Origin: Bradysia coprophila
Lineage: Eukaryota > Arthropoda > Insecta > Diptera > Sciaridae
Assembly: GCF_014529535.1 (NCBI RefSeq)
Contig: NW_023503423.1
Coordinates: 9,943,340 to 10,007,339 of the forward strand
Length of the DNA: 64,000 nucleotides
Reading direction: 5' to 3'
Positions within the stretch are counted from its first letter, which is position 1; each line of letters begins with the position of its first letter. This document shows, piece by piece, positions 48,781 to 60,879 of this stretch. Made by a program: the position numbers and the translations under genes. A model generated the notes under the pieces. It worked only from the letters and a program-made list of their open reading frames with translations, did no database searches and was not told where the DNA came from.

Positions 48781-51700
48781 TCATTCAATTTTAAATTTGG
48801 ACCATGCGGTGGTTCTAGTCTGCCTCCAATAGTTGATACAATTGTCACTCCAAAGAGCGGTTCTCACACCTCTTGAGTTAGCGAACCACGAACCACAATT
48901 TTCCTTGTACCACGCCTTGTTCTTCATATAACCTTTGAACTTATCCATGAACTCATCTTCAGCCTCGACTTTCAAATTGATCACTGTAGCGTTTCGCCGC
49001 CTCATTTCACAGATGGCATTTATTATAAAATCAACCTGACACTCCACCATGAAAAGAGCGGAGTTGTGAATGATTCCCTGTGGAAATTGAAGAAAAAAAA
49101 TCTCATTTTGCCATACAGTAAAATATTTTCCCGTTAGATGTCACCGTATTGGGCCCGAGAAGTGCGAAGAGGTTTGGCGCAGAACTGGATATGATTCCAC
49201 AGTAACTTCGGGGCTCTGCATCGACCCAAGTTTTCACAACATCCTGACCATCTTTTCCGAATATTTGAATTGGGCTGTAGTAATGTTGAACGTTGAAGCC
49301 TGTGGCCAGTATCAGAACCTGCAATGGCGAATCCGAAACAGTTTAGTATCACATTATATACCTGCTTTGAAATGAATTAGCTTGTGGAAAGCTGGAAGCA
49401 ATTGCTATCACTTCCTGAGGACAGTGACTCAGTCATCAAAGACGAACTCATTCATGAAGAATGAATTAGGTTTCCAACTATTTCTATTTCCCAAAATAAA
49501 GTCGAACTACTAATCGGCTGACCCTGGCACTCAAACCGGTTTAAGATTTAAGATTTGTAGTTCAAGATATGATGTGACTGGTGTGTCGTTCAAGGGCGAA
49601 ATAGTTTTAAGAAACAAGTTGCCCTTTGAGGGTTTTCCGCATGAGATGGACGAATGTTGAGTTCTGAATGTTTCACATCTGTACTCACATCGACTTCCTC
49701 TTTCGTTCCATCTTTTGTGAAGATCGTCCGACCAACAATTTTGTCGATGTGACTCGAATGTAGACGAACGTTGGGTCTTGTCATTGTAGCATAGTACTGA
49801 GAAGATATGAGCGCTCGTTTGCATCCGAAACCGTATTTGGGGGTCAGATCGTTTGACAACTGTTCGTACCCCTTCAATTCACTTTGACGATACTTTGTCG
49901 CCAATGTATGTACTGTGTAAATGAAGCGAATGAAACCCATATCAGTGCAAAATAAATTTAATTTCACCAACTTACTGAATTCGTTCCACAAAGTTCCATA
50001 ACAAAATGCTTGATGGAATAGCTCAAACAGTATAAAAAGCAAGCATCGATACAGCCACGTTAGGACGGGAATGTAATGGAATAAAATTACCAGGAAGTTT
50101 GGGAAAGTAAATTGAAATCTAGGAAAAACATATGCTGGACTCCGTTGGTAGCAATGTAACGTTTGAACATCATTGACGATGTTTGGAATAACCTGAATAG
50201 CCGACGCTCCACTGCCAATCACAGCGACTTTTTTCTTTTTCAATTCGATTTGATCATTCCACTCGGCTGTGTGCATTACAGGTCCAGTAAAAGCTAACAG
50301 TTCGTTCGGAATGTGTGGACAACGTAGGCCTCCTGATGCTATGACTCTAAATGTTGCAATTTAGCAAATCAAGAAGTCAAAATTTTTAGGAATCCAGATG
50401 ATAACTCACATTATATCGAACGTCTGGGTCTCGTCATCACTGTTTGAGATGGTACCATATCGAACAATCCATTTCTTAAGACTGCCATTCCAAGTAAGCG
50501 TTTTAACTTCGCGCTGAAACTTTATGTGCTCGTAGATGTTGTACTTTCTTGCGACTCCATTTATATACTCCAGTATTTCGGACTGGGGTGGGTAATTGAC
50601 TGACCAATCTTGAAAATTTGAGTCAATGAAGATAGTCATGTCAAAGGATAAAGTAGGAGGATGTATTGCGTTTTATCATGCGAATGCCGCAAAACTTACA
50701 GTGAACGACACCTCAAATGTCTCACTGTCATTTTTTTCAGAGAATGTCATTGTGAATTTGCAATGACACGATAAAATTCTCAGAAAAATTTGACAGTGAG
50801 CCATTTGAGATGTCGTTCACTGTAGTGTCTCTCACAAGAATTCACACACGACAGACTAAAGTTAACCAGGCAGGAGCGCTGATTTGACTAGGGACCTGGA
50901 ATAATCTAGTAGCCCTATATTTTTTGCGAATAAAATTTTTTAATTTATGTCAGTGTTCATTTGAGTTCATTTTCATACAGTGTATTACGTCCCTTATTTG
51001 AAATTTCGAAAATGAACCGCTCCTGCCTGGTTTATTTTACACTGCCGTGATTCACGTCAATTGAAATCAGTCGTCTGAAACAGATCAACTAACTATTCTC
51101 ATATCATGCCCAGCCGCACCTTTTTCAATTTCGTATAATTTCAAATACTCACTTGGATTTGGTTCGAAAGAGTAACTGTAGAAATGTCCGGGAACGTCAA
51201 CTTCACATCCTGAATTGTAGAAACAAAGTGTACAAATAATCTATAATATATTTTGAAGATAAAGGCAGACACTCTCTGTCCCCCTGTTTGGTAAATAAAG
51301 CGCAAAGGTTAACACAAAGAGTTCCGAGCGCTAACCCAACCTGACTTTTGAAAAAAGCTCAGCTTACAAATTCAAAAGTTTTCGTTTTTTCAAGCTATAT
51401 TTTTGTTGGATGTCTATAAGGGGTGACTGTATCACCTATGGCCGACGCATGAATTCGCCTTAGAGTTGATGCCGCGAACCATAGCTTTAAACGATCACAA
51501 TAAATAGCTTCCGGAAATATTAGGCGTTCAAAAGAGCTTTTCAGTATTTTATTACTTTTTCAATAACGAAGCGACTGGCTTTTTTTAATTGCTAGCCACA
51601 ACAAAAGCACATAAATAAAAAAGGTTTCTCACGAAAACCCAAGCTTTCAAAAGAGATCGAAGCACAAAACACACCAGACACCAAAAATGTGTTTCGACCA

Positions 51701-54640
51701 AAATTTTCTTCGTTCCTTGATTCTTAACGAAACTATAACAGAGAGAATTTTTGATCGAAACACGTTTTCGATGCCTTGTGTGTTTCGAGCTTTAGATTCT
51801 TGTACTCCGAAAATTCTTGAATTCGGTCTTCATACAAGTAATTCGACGTTTTCACTCCTAATCAGGCATTCCATGGATTCAGCCCCTTTAAGATATTGAG
51901 CGATGGTCCCACTTTTTCCATAAAGGACACGGAGTTATCATTGAAAATATACAATTTTTTCGCACAAAAGGCTACAATTTAGCATAGTGTCGGTTCGTCT
52001 TAATTCATATCTTTAAAAATGACATTAGGAGCAATGGACCCTTTGCAAATTTGTAGCCTACACTCAGGCGCAAAATATCGGCTTTTTGATGATTTCTCTG
52101 AACCAAAATCTTTTTTTGAAAAAGTAAAACCATTAAAGCATGCAAAAATGTGTTACTTTATAGGAAAAAATAGATTTGTGAATCATAACTTATCCCACTT
52201 GAAAAAACCTTTGCAGATTGTGCAAATTTATATAATCTGCACAGGTTTCTCCCACTGGGCTAAGTTATGGCTCAGTTATGATTTTTCCGTCCAACTGTAT
52301 GTAGCGCGACCCAGTCCCTCTACAATTATTCCTAAGATATACCCCCGGTATCTGCCCCTCGAATCGTTAGCGACCTACAACCAAAGCCGATTTAAAGATA
52401 AACAATCAATCAGCCATCTTTAGAGCACTTCCAAGCAATTTTCTCTTATATACAAACTAGAATAAAGGAAGCCTACGAGCGTAATAAGCGGTATTATGAC
52501 AAGAAGCGAATACACCTGGTTTTTAAAGAATGCGACCAAGGCAAGAAATTAGCCCCCATTCGGATGCCTGGCATAATTAAACAAGCGATTTCTGACGTGG
52601 CTTATATAATCCACGATGAAGCGGGAAAAGAGGTTGGAAAAATCCACGTACAGGATTTGACCCCTCGTTTCCGCTAAGTAAAGAAAAAAAGAAAAACGAA
52701 GTTCACCATTTTCTCTTCTGTAGTTTGATCTGATTTTTGAAGTCGGATTTCGGATTCTATAAGCAGAACCAACAGTCGACAGAAGGGAAAATGATAGGCT
52801 ATGACGGATTCTTGGCAAGAATCTAACCTTAGGGAATATTAAACCGTTCAAACAGCAATAAGTCTGATGCCACTAGGTTAAGGTAGATTTAAGATTTTCA
52901 TTTTCATTAGCGTTTTTTTTTAGGATAAATTAAAATAGATTCAGAATCGCCATGCTTGCGTGAGATTTTTTTTTTTAGTTTCCTAAGTTTTATTTGTATA
53001 TCTGCCTGTTTAACTGCCCCTCGAATCGTTAGCGACCTTCAACCAAAGCCGATTTAAAGATAAACAATCAAAAGTCTATTAGATTATGATCAATAAATAG
53101 GTTAAGTTGCAATATTATAACGTTTGTTAGATGAGTTTTAGCGCGTGAATAGAACGCTTTCTCATCATGAAAAGATGTACAAAAATACACAAAAAGAAGA
53201 TAGAACAAAAACAAAAACTAAAACTTTAGCGACCACAAAAATTAACGCAAATAGAATAAGAAGTCTAGTATTAAGCCCCGTCAACTTTGTTCAATATCCG
53301 ATTTTTATTGGCACCATCTATTGGCAATTCTGATTAATTCCGAATCTATTGCTAGGTACAATTCGAACACAATTACGTGGCCGGATAGAACGATTCGAAA
53401 TTGAGAGCAACTCGATGAAAGATCCGAGCGAACATTCATTCGTACCCGTAAGCTCACGAATATACGAGAGACCTAAAATCGCGAACTATTTTTTTTTTTA
53501 AATTAATGAATCTGTTCCATGGATCTAATTTAATAATTAATCGCGAGTGAAGATCAGTTATCGCTGTGGTAGAATATTTTGAAGAAGAAAAAATGATAAA
53601 CTGATAAAAAGGAATCTCTCGGGCAAAGACGCCATTGCAAAATTTAAAAAAAAAGAGAAAAAGAAAAAGTGAAAGGCCTTCAGCCTGAATAACAAATCTA
53701 ATATTATCTGGTTATAACGACTGTGAGTTCGCGTGCTGAAATTAGAATCTGGTTGGCGAGATTGGCATCAATCCCATGTTAGCGACCGGCTGGATAGTTC
53801 ACCACGTGGATCATCGGAAGTTCATCGTAAGTTTTCTTATTACATTTGTGCGCATAAAGTGAAAAGACTAAAGACAATCATAAAGAAAAAAAGACCAGTT
53901 TCAAATAAATGAATATACGAAAGTGCTAGTTTAAGTAAGGTTTAAGATCACGAAATTAGATTAAGTCATTTTTAATAAGTCAAGAACCTTTGATTCCGCA
54001 ATCGCTAAGAGTAGTTTTAAACAAAAAAAATAATTTGGTCGCTAATTCTTCGGTCTTTTATTCCGTTTAATAGTAACCCCATTTTGAAGCACCTAACAAT
54101 AGGACGCCATATGCTAATTCTGCTAGCTCGTCATTTAAACGAAGGTCATTCTTGAAAGGCAAGAGTGATCATCGGTGACCCACTAGTAAGAAGCCTACAT
54201 GTAGGCTAGAAATTTACTATTAGCAATAGGGTTCATTGCAACATATTGCGTAAAAATATTCTGTTTTTAATTTTATTATTTTGTAAGAGCCATTCGGTTC
54301 TAGATACCTTTAGAAACACAAAAAACAATTAGTAAACACAACCAAACACATAGAGAGTTAACACAAGCCATAAAACGCAGACAGCGAACGAAGGTCACCG
54401 TCCGGTTACCTGGATACATATTGTTCAACCATGTTCCACCAACGTCAGCATTTTTCTCGAATATCGTAAACGACGTGATTTTCAACTTTTGCTGTAATTG
54501 AACGGCAGCACACAGGCCCGATATACTAAATCGGTTTATTTTTAAATTAAACGAGTAAGTAAACAAAAATTGACTGTTACTAACCCAGCGCCGATGATTC
54601 CTATTTCAGGCATTCCGTTTGACCAACAGTTACTAGACAT
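48781..54640 (-). CDS. FAD-dependent monooxygenase, Baeyer-Villiger type
   Basis: Flavoprotein oxygenase using FAD and NADPH; substrate unknown. Exons: 54640-54585, 54525-54410, 51209-51153, 50608-50410, 50346-49689, 49318-49145 and 49077-48781; 1557 nt, about 518 aa, phases consistent. The FAD Rossmann motif GAGISG is at 17-22, then '[17 protein letters not shown]' and 'YSYSF'. The Baeyer-Villiger fingerprint FxGxxxHxxxW is met at 162-172 ('[13 protein letters not shown]'), the NADPH loop GSGASA follows at 187-192, and '[13 protein letters not shown]' is the typical ATG loop. Exon 5 contains a 63 bp stop-free stretch (49975-49913) with strong GT-AG signals; if spliced the protein is about 497 aa. 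The second intron (51210-54409) is 3.2 kb and holds retroelement debris. Confidence 0.9.
50699..50822. mobile_element. 124 bp TA-flanked MITE, CAGTGAACGACA ends
   Basis: The perfect ends CAGTGAACGACA...TGTCGTTCACTG are flanked by TA (50697-50698 and 50823-50824). CCTCAAATG pairs with CATTTGAG, and TCACTGTCA with TGACAGTGA. It lies in an intron of the monooxygenase gene. Tc1/mariner-type by target and by the CAGT start; no coding capacity. Confidence 0.88.
52352..53071 (+). mobile_element. LTR-retrotransposon remnant (Ty3/gypsy-like)
   Basis: Two 58 bp direct repeats (52352-52409 and 53014-53071, one base different) bracket a segment whose plus-strand reading at about 52430-52678 resembles the C-terminal part of a gypsy-type integrase. 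Debris of the same element may extend to about 54.0 kb. Nearly all of gag and pol is absent, so this is a broken fossil fragment. The small difference between the direct repeats suggests that they at least are not very old. It sits in the large second intron of the monooxygenase gene. Confidence 0.4.
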
Positions 54641-56031
54641 GTTTAAGGCAGCTCAATTGTGGCACTACTAAAACACAAGATCATCTTCATTCAAGTCAAA
54701 GCACAGTGGTGTCTTACTTGAAAAATATGATAGCCCAGTTGAATAAATACATAACACTTATTCTATGGCTCTAAAGTAAAGTTTTAACGTACCGTATCGG
54801 TATATCGTCGTTTAATTGAATCACTTGTATCAATTTATTGATTCACATGTTATACTAGGCCCCACCTATTGGGCGAGTCAGGTCCCTTGACTGACTGAAT
54901 AATTTTCGATAATAGATTTTTGTAATTGTAATAAAACATCATAAAATGGTCTTGCTCGAAGCCAGCTCCCTTGCTTTGTCATAAATTTTATTTTTTTAAA
55001 CAAATTTTCAGAATAAAAATTTTCAAATTTGGCAATGCTTAAGTTTTATTTTCGGTTAAAAGACAATGGAAAGAGAGAGAGATGGGGAGATAGAGATAGA
55101 GAAAAAGAGCGTATGTCTTGATTACCTCTTGAATAAAAATTAAACTCGTGTGAATACGGCCCTCGCTTCGCTCTAACCGCAAAGTAACACTCGTTAAAAC
55201 TTTTTTTTTCTTATCATCGACACCAAGATATCACACAAAAAATGCTTTTCGCAATGAATCCTAGATTATTACTCCAGTAAGAATTATTCAAGTTATCGTG
55301 TTATCAAGGACCGATCAAAATGTGACAAACATTTTCTTCATACATTCATGTACAGTCCCGGAATTATAAGAAGTTACATTTACAATCCAATTCTCCTTAT
55401 TCAATCCACATGAGTTGACAACGTTACGACATTTACGTATGGATGTGTATTATAAGGTGTAAATCGCATGTGGAATGAATAACGTCAATTGGATTGTAAT
55501 TGTTGAAAATGTAACTTCTTATAATTCTTCCACTGTAGTCATAGTAATCATAGTGAACATTTTGCGACAAACATTTTAGTGTTTATCAACCGTAAGACCC
55601 ATGACTTTCCGTCAAGGGAACAACAATTATCCATTGCCTCAGACAGATCCAATTCGTCTACCGACCGTTGTTAATTACCTTCCGCACTTCCCACAAAAAC
55701 GTAAATTTAAATTTTGAATTCAGACTTCAGACAGAATGCGTCACCATTAACGATGTCAGTTATTTTGGAACTGAACACAGAAGGACTTGCGTCACCTTTA
55801 AACCTTAAGGGTTTTTTGCCTGAACTGAGTGAACGAATTTCCTGAAATGGAGGATGTAATCAACTGTAAGTGCTATTATGACACGCGTGCTCATGTGTCC
55901 TTTTCTCACTACTTGCAGGCTCCGATTGGCGGCAACACCATCTGTTTTCATTTAACAGATTCCAATTATAAAGTAAAAAGTCTATTGATTGATTTCTATT
56001 GTATTTGAACTTATACTCATGTAACAACAAT
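54641..56031. other. Spacer, monooxygenase to AK8-like gene
   Basis: About 1.4 kb. It includes the monooxygenase promoter side (left) and the 3' flank of the AK8-like gene (right). A GA-rich run lies at 55068-55110. The MITE at 55353-55535 is listed separately. No exon is seen. Confidence 0.5.
55353..55535. mobile_element. 183 bp TA-flanked MITE, CAGTCCCGGAATTATAAG ends
   Basis: CAGTCCCGGAATTATAAG at the left mirrors CTTATAATTCTTCCACTG at the right, with AAGTTACATTT/AAATGTAACTT and ACAATCCAATT/AATTGGATTGT inside. TA occurs at 55351-55352 and 55536-55537. Tc1/mariner-type, non-autonomous. Confidence 0.88.
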
Positions 56032-58798
56032 TTAAAAGTTGAATTTTTCCACTTGTCCCCATAGCAGAGTCGTTACAGTAGATACACTGTGCTCACCATC
56101 TATGTGCGCTATGTATTTGGCTCGGTCTTGACAGTATTTCAGGATCTCACGTCTGTTTCTACAGAAATGGTCTATCTGAATAAGAAAAAAAAGTTACTTT
56201 AAAGTTGTACATTAAATCGCAGCCAAATTCGTGCCGCAATTTACTTCAGCCTGTTTTTCTACTGGTCCACCACTCATACAACATAACTCTCTTATACGCG
56301 TTTATACGGTTTCATAAGTACTATGCGATTTTATGGCTATTAAACTTGTGTAAATAGATACAAGGCAGTGAAGTTGTATGAGATGACTAGCAAAAAAAAA
56401 ACAGCTGAAGCAAATTGCCTCACATATTTGATTGGAATTAACTGTAATGAATCGAAGCCATTTACCTCCGTCACTACATGACTAATAGCACAACATGGAC
56501 TGTACAAATCTAAAAACCCCAATTTTGCATATCTTGTGTTCTTGCTGGAGTGGCGACATTCGTTTATTTCTGCATTCTTGATTACTTTGGTCCGTAAACG
56601 ATCCAAACATAAATGTTGGCGACAGTGAATAAAAACAATTCTGATTGAACGGAAATCGATTAACTGGGTGGGGTAGTGGGGTACATGTGAGGAGAAAGTG
56701 CAATTACTTATTCGGAATAATAAAAAAATTATTTTCCATAACTTCTAGATCCGCCACACTCGACACATATCCTACGAGTATCCAACCATTTTCCAAACAA
56801 TCACGTTTAGTTATTCGTTCGAATAAAATGGAAGCTACCAACTTTCGATTCAGCTGATGTACACTTTGTACTTTCGATAAATGTTCATCAAATTCTTTAT
56901 TCAATTTGGCATATCTTAACAAAAGTACCCTAAAATCAACTATGGGAATATGAAACTTATGTAAAAAAAATGTTTTGTAAAAAAGGAAGAAGGAAAATTA
57001 TTACGAAAAACTAAATTCCATCTTTTCGCCAGTAATCTAGATTGAGTCTTACGACCAGACCCAATTTGTCCAAGTAAAATTATTCGTTGTAAATGGAATC
57101 CCGAATCACGGTTCAGTTTTGATGTGTACATACATTGATCTATTGCATTCTTGACACGGTTACAGTTCTCTTCAAGATTATTGTTCAGAGTCAACCGCTG
57201 AAGAAAACGAATTCTAATAAAAATTGGCTCAGTTTTGACTCGAAAAAAGTCAATATCTTGTATCAGTAAAGTTATCTGCGGACAACATACTGCCTTGATC
57301 AAGTAAAAAAATCCACTTTCGTATCCAATGTCATACAATTTCTCTCTCTCTCTCCATCTGTCTTTCATACATAATACAAGGATGAAATGATGGATTATTT
57401 CCGTGTAATTATTCCAATCTTTCATCCTTGTCTTATGTATTATGTATCTTATGTATCGGTGTATGGAATTAAAAGGAAGGAGAAAATGACTAATTGCTCG
57501 ACAGGGTTGTTAACAAAAAATGTTCTCTCAATTTGTGAAGAATTTTCCAGGAGACGTCATTGGAATGTAGATCGAAATTTGCTTCGCCGATTTTTCAACT
57601 GGTCCACTCATACAAACAAAAGTGATTATCCTTGCACTTACACGTTTGTCGTAATGGAAAACTATGATCAGTTTTGCATGAGTGGATCAGCGGAAAAACT
57701 GACTGCTGAACCAAATTCATGTCTTTGTTCTTTTTTTTATTTTTTATTAATTCTTTATTTGTCAAAAACGAAAATCCACTTGTATTAAGTGTAATAAATG
57801 AATACTGAATACTGAATGTCGAAATCTCACTGACATGTAAATTCCCTATACTAGCGCTCGTGGCGCTCGTATTTTTTTTGGATAGTCTTTATCACCAGTT
57901 TTTGTATACAAAAATTTAATTGCGATGGACGTGTCAGTGGGATGGGATATGTTAAAACCAAATTTGCAGAAAAAGTGCATACGCCGCAACTGACTTTTTT
58001 CTTTTAGAATAATTCGAGATTATTGTGCAACTTACCGTCGTGGTATTTTCGAAAAAAGATTCAATTTCGTTTACGTTTTTAAAACCAAATCTTTCCGATA
58101 CGCTTGGGACAACGTTGATAACGTTTGGAGAAAAGCCTGCCGCCTTCAACGTGCGATACTCATTATTGTCTGCTGGAAAGTCTGAAAAGTTTCAATTCCT
58201 CAAAAGGTGACGTTCAGTTCACTATACCAAAGTTATTTTACTGAATGTTATGAGATTTTTCTCCGTCAGACCATTTGCTTGCAAGAATGTGTTAAGTTTA
58301 CGCATCACGTCAACGGTATCGTTATCATATCTCTAGTGTAAATTTAATTAGATATCAAAGGAAGATTCGAGTACTTATGAATTATGATATTAATTTCTGA
58401 ACTGACATGTCCTTTGTAATAAATTATCGGACATCCGTACTCTTTCGAAAATATCTGCGCGAATTTTGATAAATCTACAAAAAAAATATTTGACCTCTCA
58501 ACAATTTGACTGAACATGTGAACTTTATCTTTAATCCACACTTACCGACAACTCCTTCCGAATCAACTACTGTTGTAAGTAATCCATAATTGTCGCTGGT
58601 AATTGCTTGGCAAAAGGAAAGGGCGTCCTCCAAATTTAGCTTAAAAGGTCGGTCTCTCGATAGGATCATAGTCATAATCTGTTGTTCCATTAAAATTTGA
58701 TTTTTTTTTCTTCATATTTTCAGTTTGGTATGGACAGTAAAACTTACACGGAATAATTCATAAGGACTGTGCTTCCTTGGCTTATCATGGTTCTCCAT
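56032..58798 (-). CDS. Adenylate kinase 8-like protein, degenerate active sites
   Basis: Resembles AK8, a double-domain adenylate kinase of cilia and flagella. Proposed exons: 58798-58748, 58678-58546, 58474-58375, 58330-58242, 58181-58036, 57431-57337 (tentative), 57213-57005, 56939-56708, 56640-56466 and 56175-56032; 1374 nt, 457 aa, all phases close (human AK8 479). Family features are 'DWNNYTEIIHHF', 'LQRIILLGQIGSGRKTQSRLL' (P-loop 253-261), 'RDCLENGWILVGY', 'PNKIVFI' and a C-terminus like AK8. In the second P-loop the GSGK lysine is Arg259, with Lys next to it. The first domain has only 'VVDSEGVVG' where a P-loop should be, and the LID 'RRIDPxTG' is not recognisable. It is probably a weak or inactive kinase, or a structural axonemal protein. 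Introns 5 and 9 contain family A MITEs. Confidence 0.72.
56231..56423. mobile_element. MITE-like inverted repeat (family A, copy 3), AK8-like intron 9
   Basis: GTGCCGCAATTTACTTCAGC on the left mirrors GCTGAAGCAAATTGCCTCAC on the right. The left arm continues GTTTTTCTACTGGTCCACCACTCATAC, the family signature shared with 4512-4740, 12115-12282 and 57574-57718. Confidence 0.7.
57574..57718. mobile_element. MITE-like inverted repeat (family A, copy 4), AK8-like intron 5
   Basis: GAAATTTGCTTCGCCGATTTTTCAACTGG on the left pairs in reverse with the right arm (CGGAAAAACTGACTGCTGAA, then CCAAATTC), and CCACTCATACAAACAAAA with GTTTTGCATGAGTGG. About 145 bp, no coding capacity. Confidence 0.75.
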
Positions 58799-58927
58799 TA
58801 GTTGAGAAAAAAATCAATGTAAATAGAGAATGAAAATAAAATTATGAACGACACAAATCAGGGCAACTACGTTCATTACAGTACCACGAAAGAACTTTAG
58901 GCTTTCATGAATTACTTTCTCATTATT

Positions 58928-59072
58928 AAACTTTTACACTCGCCAAACCATGAAAACACTGAATATCACGCGTCAAAAGTTCTCGAAAATCACACTTTTT
59001 TAGTTCTCTCTCAGCAGACCTTGCAAACAGGTCTAGGGATCCAGGCGATATTTTACTTAATGGTGGAGTTTG
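58928..59072 (-). repeat. Dispersed repeat, copy near 59 kb
   Basis: Reverse-orientation copy of 45580-45726 with few differences; similarity extends to about 59104 and pairs there with 45298-45317. This copy is continuous, so it shows the uninterrupted structure of the family. Class unknown. Confidence 0.8.
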
Positions 59073-59689
59073 CTCGACTTCGTCTCGACGAAACATACAT
59101 ACTGATGCAAAATTACATCTGCATCTGTGTACTAACTGGGCATTGCCCACCCTAAAATGTTGATTGCCCACCCTGAAAAAGCTAGATCCAAAATTTTTAT
59201 ATCTGGAATAGAATGACCCCAGTCCCTTTTAGGACTACTTCTGTGCGAGTAACTAGTACTAACTTTTTCAGTTAGCTAATTCGAACAAAGTGCTTGCCGA
59301 GAAATTTGTATGAGCTGTTAAACATGATCATGGTCATAAACGCCGACTCTTGGTAGCAGACTCCGCTGAACTGTTTCTGAAGAAAACTTATTAACTAAAT
59401 TATTTAGATTGAGAATTAGGAAGGTAGAGAGGACCTAAATTTAAACATTCTTTTTCGGTGGTTGATAGCTAAATTTTCGTTATAATAAAGCTAGTGACTA
59501 CAACTGTCTACGTTCAACGACTAAGTGATACTTAGTAAGTATTTACTAAATAGTCACCAAACATTTTTTGGTGAGTTTTGTGACTCTTTTACAATAACTG
59601 TCTCACGGCCTATTTTATATACTGTGTGTACTGAGACTGAGTACTCGATTTAAAAAAAACCTAGTTTGCAAAATGAGGACAGACAGTGC

Positions 59690-59810
59690 ATTTTCGGCAG
59701 AAATATTTGTATGAGAAGAGTTTTGGTGCATTTTCGGCAGAAAGTTTTGGTGCATTTTCTACAGAAATTTGGTATGAGAAAAGTTTTGGTGCATTTTCGA
59801 CAAAATGTAT
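59690..59810. repeat. Short tandem array of GTTTTGGTGCATTTTC units
   Basis: Four imperfect copies of a unit containing AGTTTTGGTGCATTTTCGGCAGAAA, each followed by TTTGTATGAGAA or a variant, within about 120 bp. No coding frame. Confidence 0.6.
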
Positions 59811-60380
59811 GGGATCAAGTTTTGTTTAGTGACTAACAGTTTAGTACATATGTCGCGAATATTTTGTATAATGTTTTAAGAAAAATAATTAATATTTTGT
59901 TAACGCAACTTCGGGTTTGAACAAAAAGGGGCAACTTGCAACTATTATAGTATTACAAGTCAGTTTATTTTATTTCTAGAGCAGTGTTAGACGAAAATGT
60001 TAAGATGCGGCACAGTCTTCTTATCTAGCTTTGTCTTGTTCTAAAAATTTTAATAAAAAATATACTTTAGCACATAAAGCACCAAAGGAACATAAGATTC
60101 GTCTAATTTTTGTCAAAATTTGATTTCTTATATTTTTTGGGTTCAAATGCAATTTAAGCAGTTTTAAGTGACTTTCATGTGGAATTTAATTAAAAAAGTT
60201 CAAAAAAATCTTTATTCCTCAAAATAGACTGGCTGTCTCAGTATTCTCGTGTCTTAAATTGAAAACAAATTTGCTGCGTGGCATTCAAGAAATTGACATC
60301 GAAATTTCAGGAAAGATCCTCTCACCGCTCACATATTGCAAACTTTTGTACCTGTCAGTTAACTTTATGAGACAATTATG

Positions 60381-60879
60381 TATAGGTTTGTTCCGAATAA
60401 CTGCTAACCCGAACTTTGACAACACGAACGTCGAAGATTTCATCCACAGAGATGAACATAACCTAACCAAGGGGGTAATCACTAGTAAATCAGTAAATCA
60501 AGTAAATCACGGTAAATCACAAAAAATTTTGAAAAATTTTTGAAAATTTTTTAATTGTCACTGGATTACATTTCGAAGTATCGTGGCCGTAAACATATAG
60601 GATAAATTTCATGAACTAATACAAATTGAAGTAAATAGATTCAAATTTAGTAGAAACTTCATTTTTGATTTACTTGATTTACTGTGATTTACTGTGATTT
60701 ACCGTGATTTACCGTGATTTACTGAGCTAGTAAATCAGTGATTACCCCTCGAACCTAACCGTCAACAAATTTCTTTGTAAATTTTTCGTTAAAATTTACG
60801 TCAACCTGAAAGTTGAGGTTATGTTGCCTTCTATGGATGAAATTTGACATTTCGAAATGAACTTGGAACAAACCTATTA
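60381..60879. mobile_element. Outer inverted-repeat element around the nested 283 bp unit
   Basis: TATAGGTTTGTTCC at the left mirrors GGAACAAACCTATTA at the right. GATTTCATCCACAGAGATGAACATAACC mirrors a GGTTATGTTGCC...GGATGAAAT counterpart. The 283 bp element 60469-60751 has inserted into it. Old and diverged. Confidence 0.65.
60469..60751. mobile_element. 283 bp MITE with 9 bp target duplication and GTAAATCAC repeats
   Basis: The ends GGGGTAATCACT and AGTGATTACCCC are inverted. AACCTAACC occurs directly outside both ends (60460-60468 and 60752-60760), a 9 bp duplication typical of Mutator-like elements. The sub-terminal parts are short arrays of GTAAATCA(C/G), two to six copies on each arm, in mirror orientation. 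No coding capacity. Confidence 0.82.
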
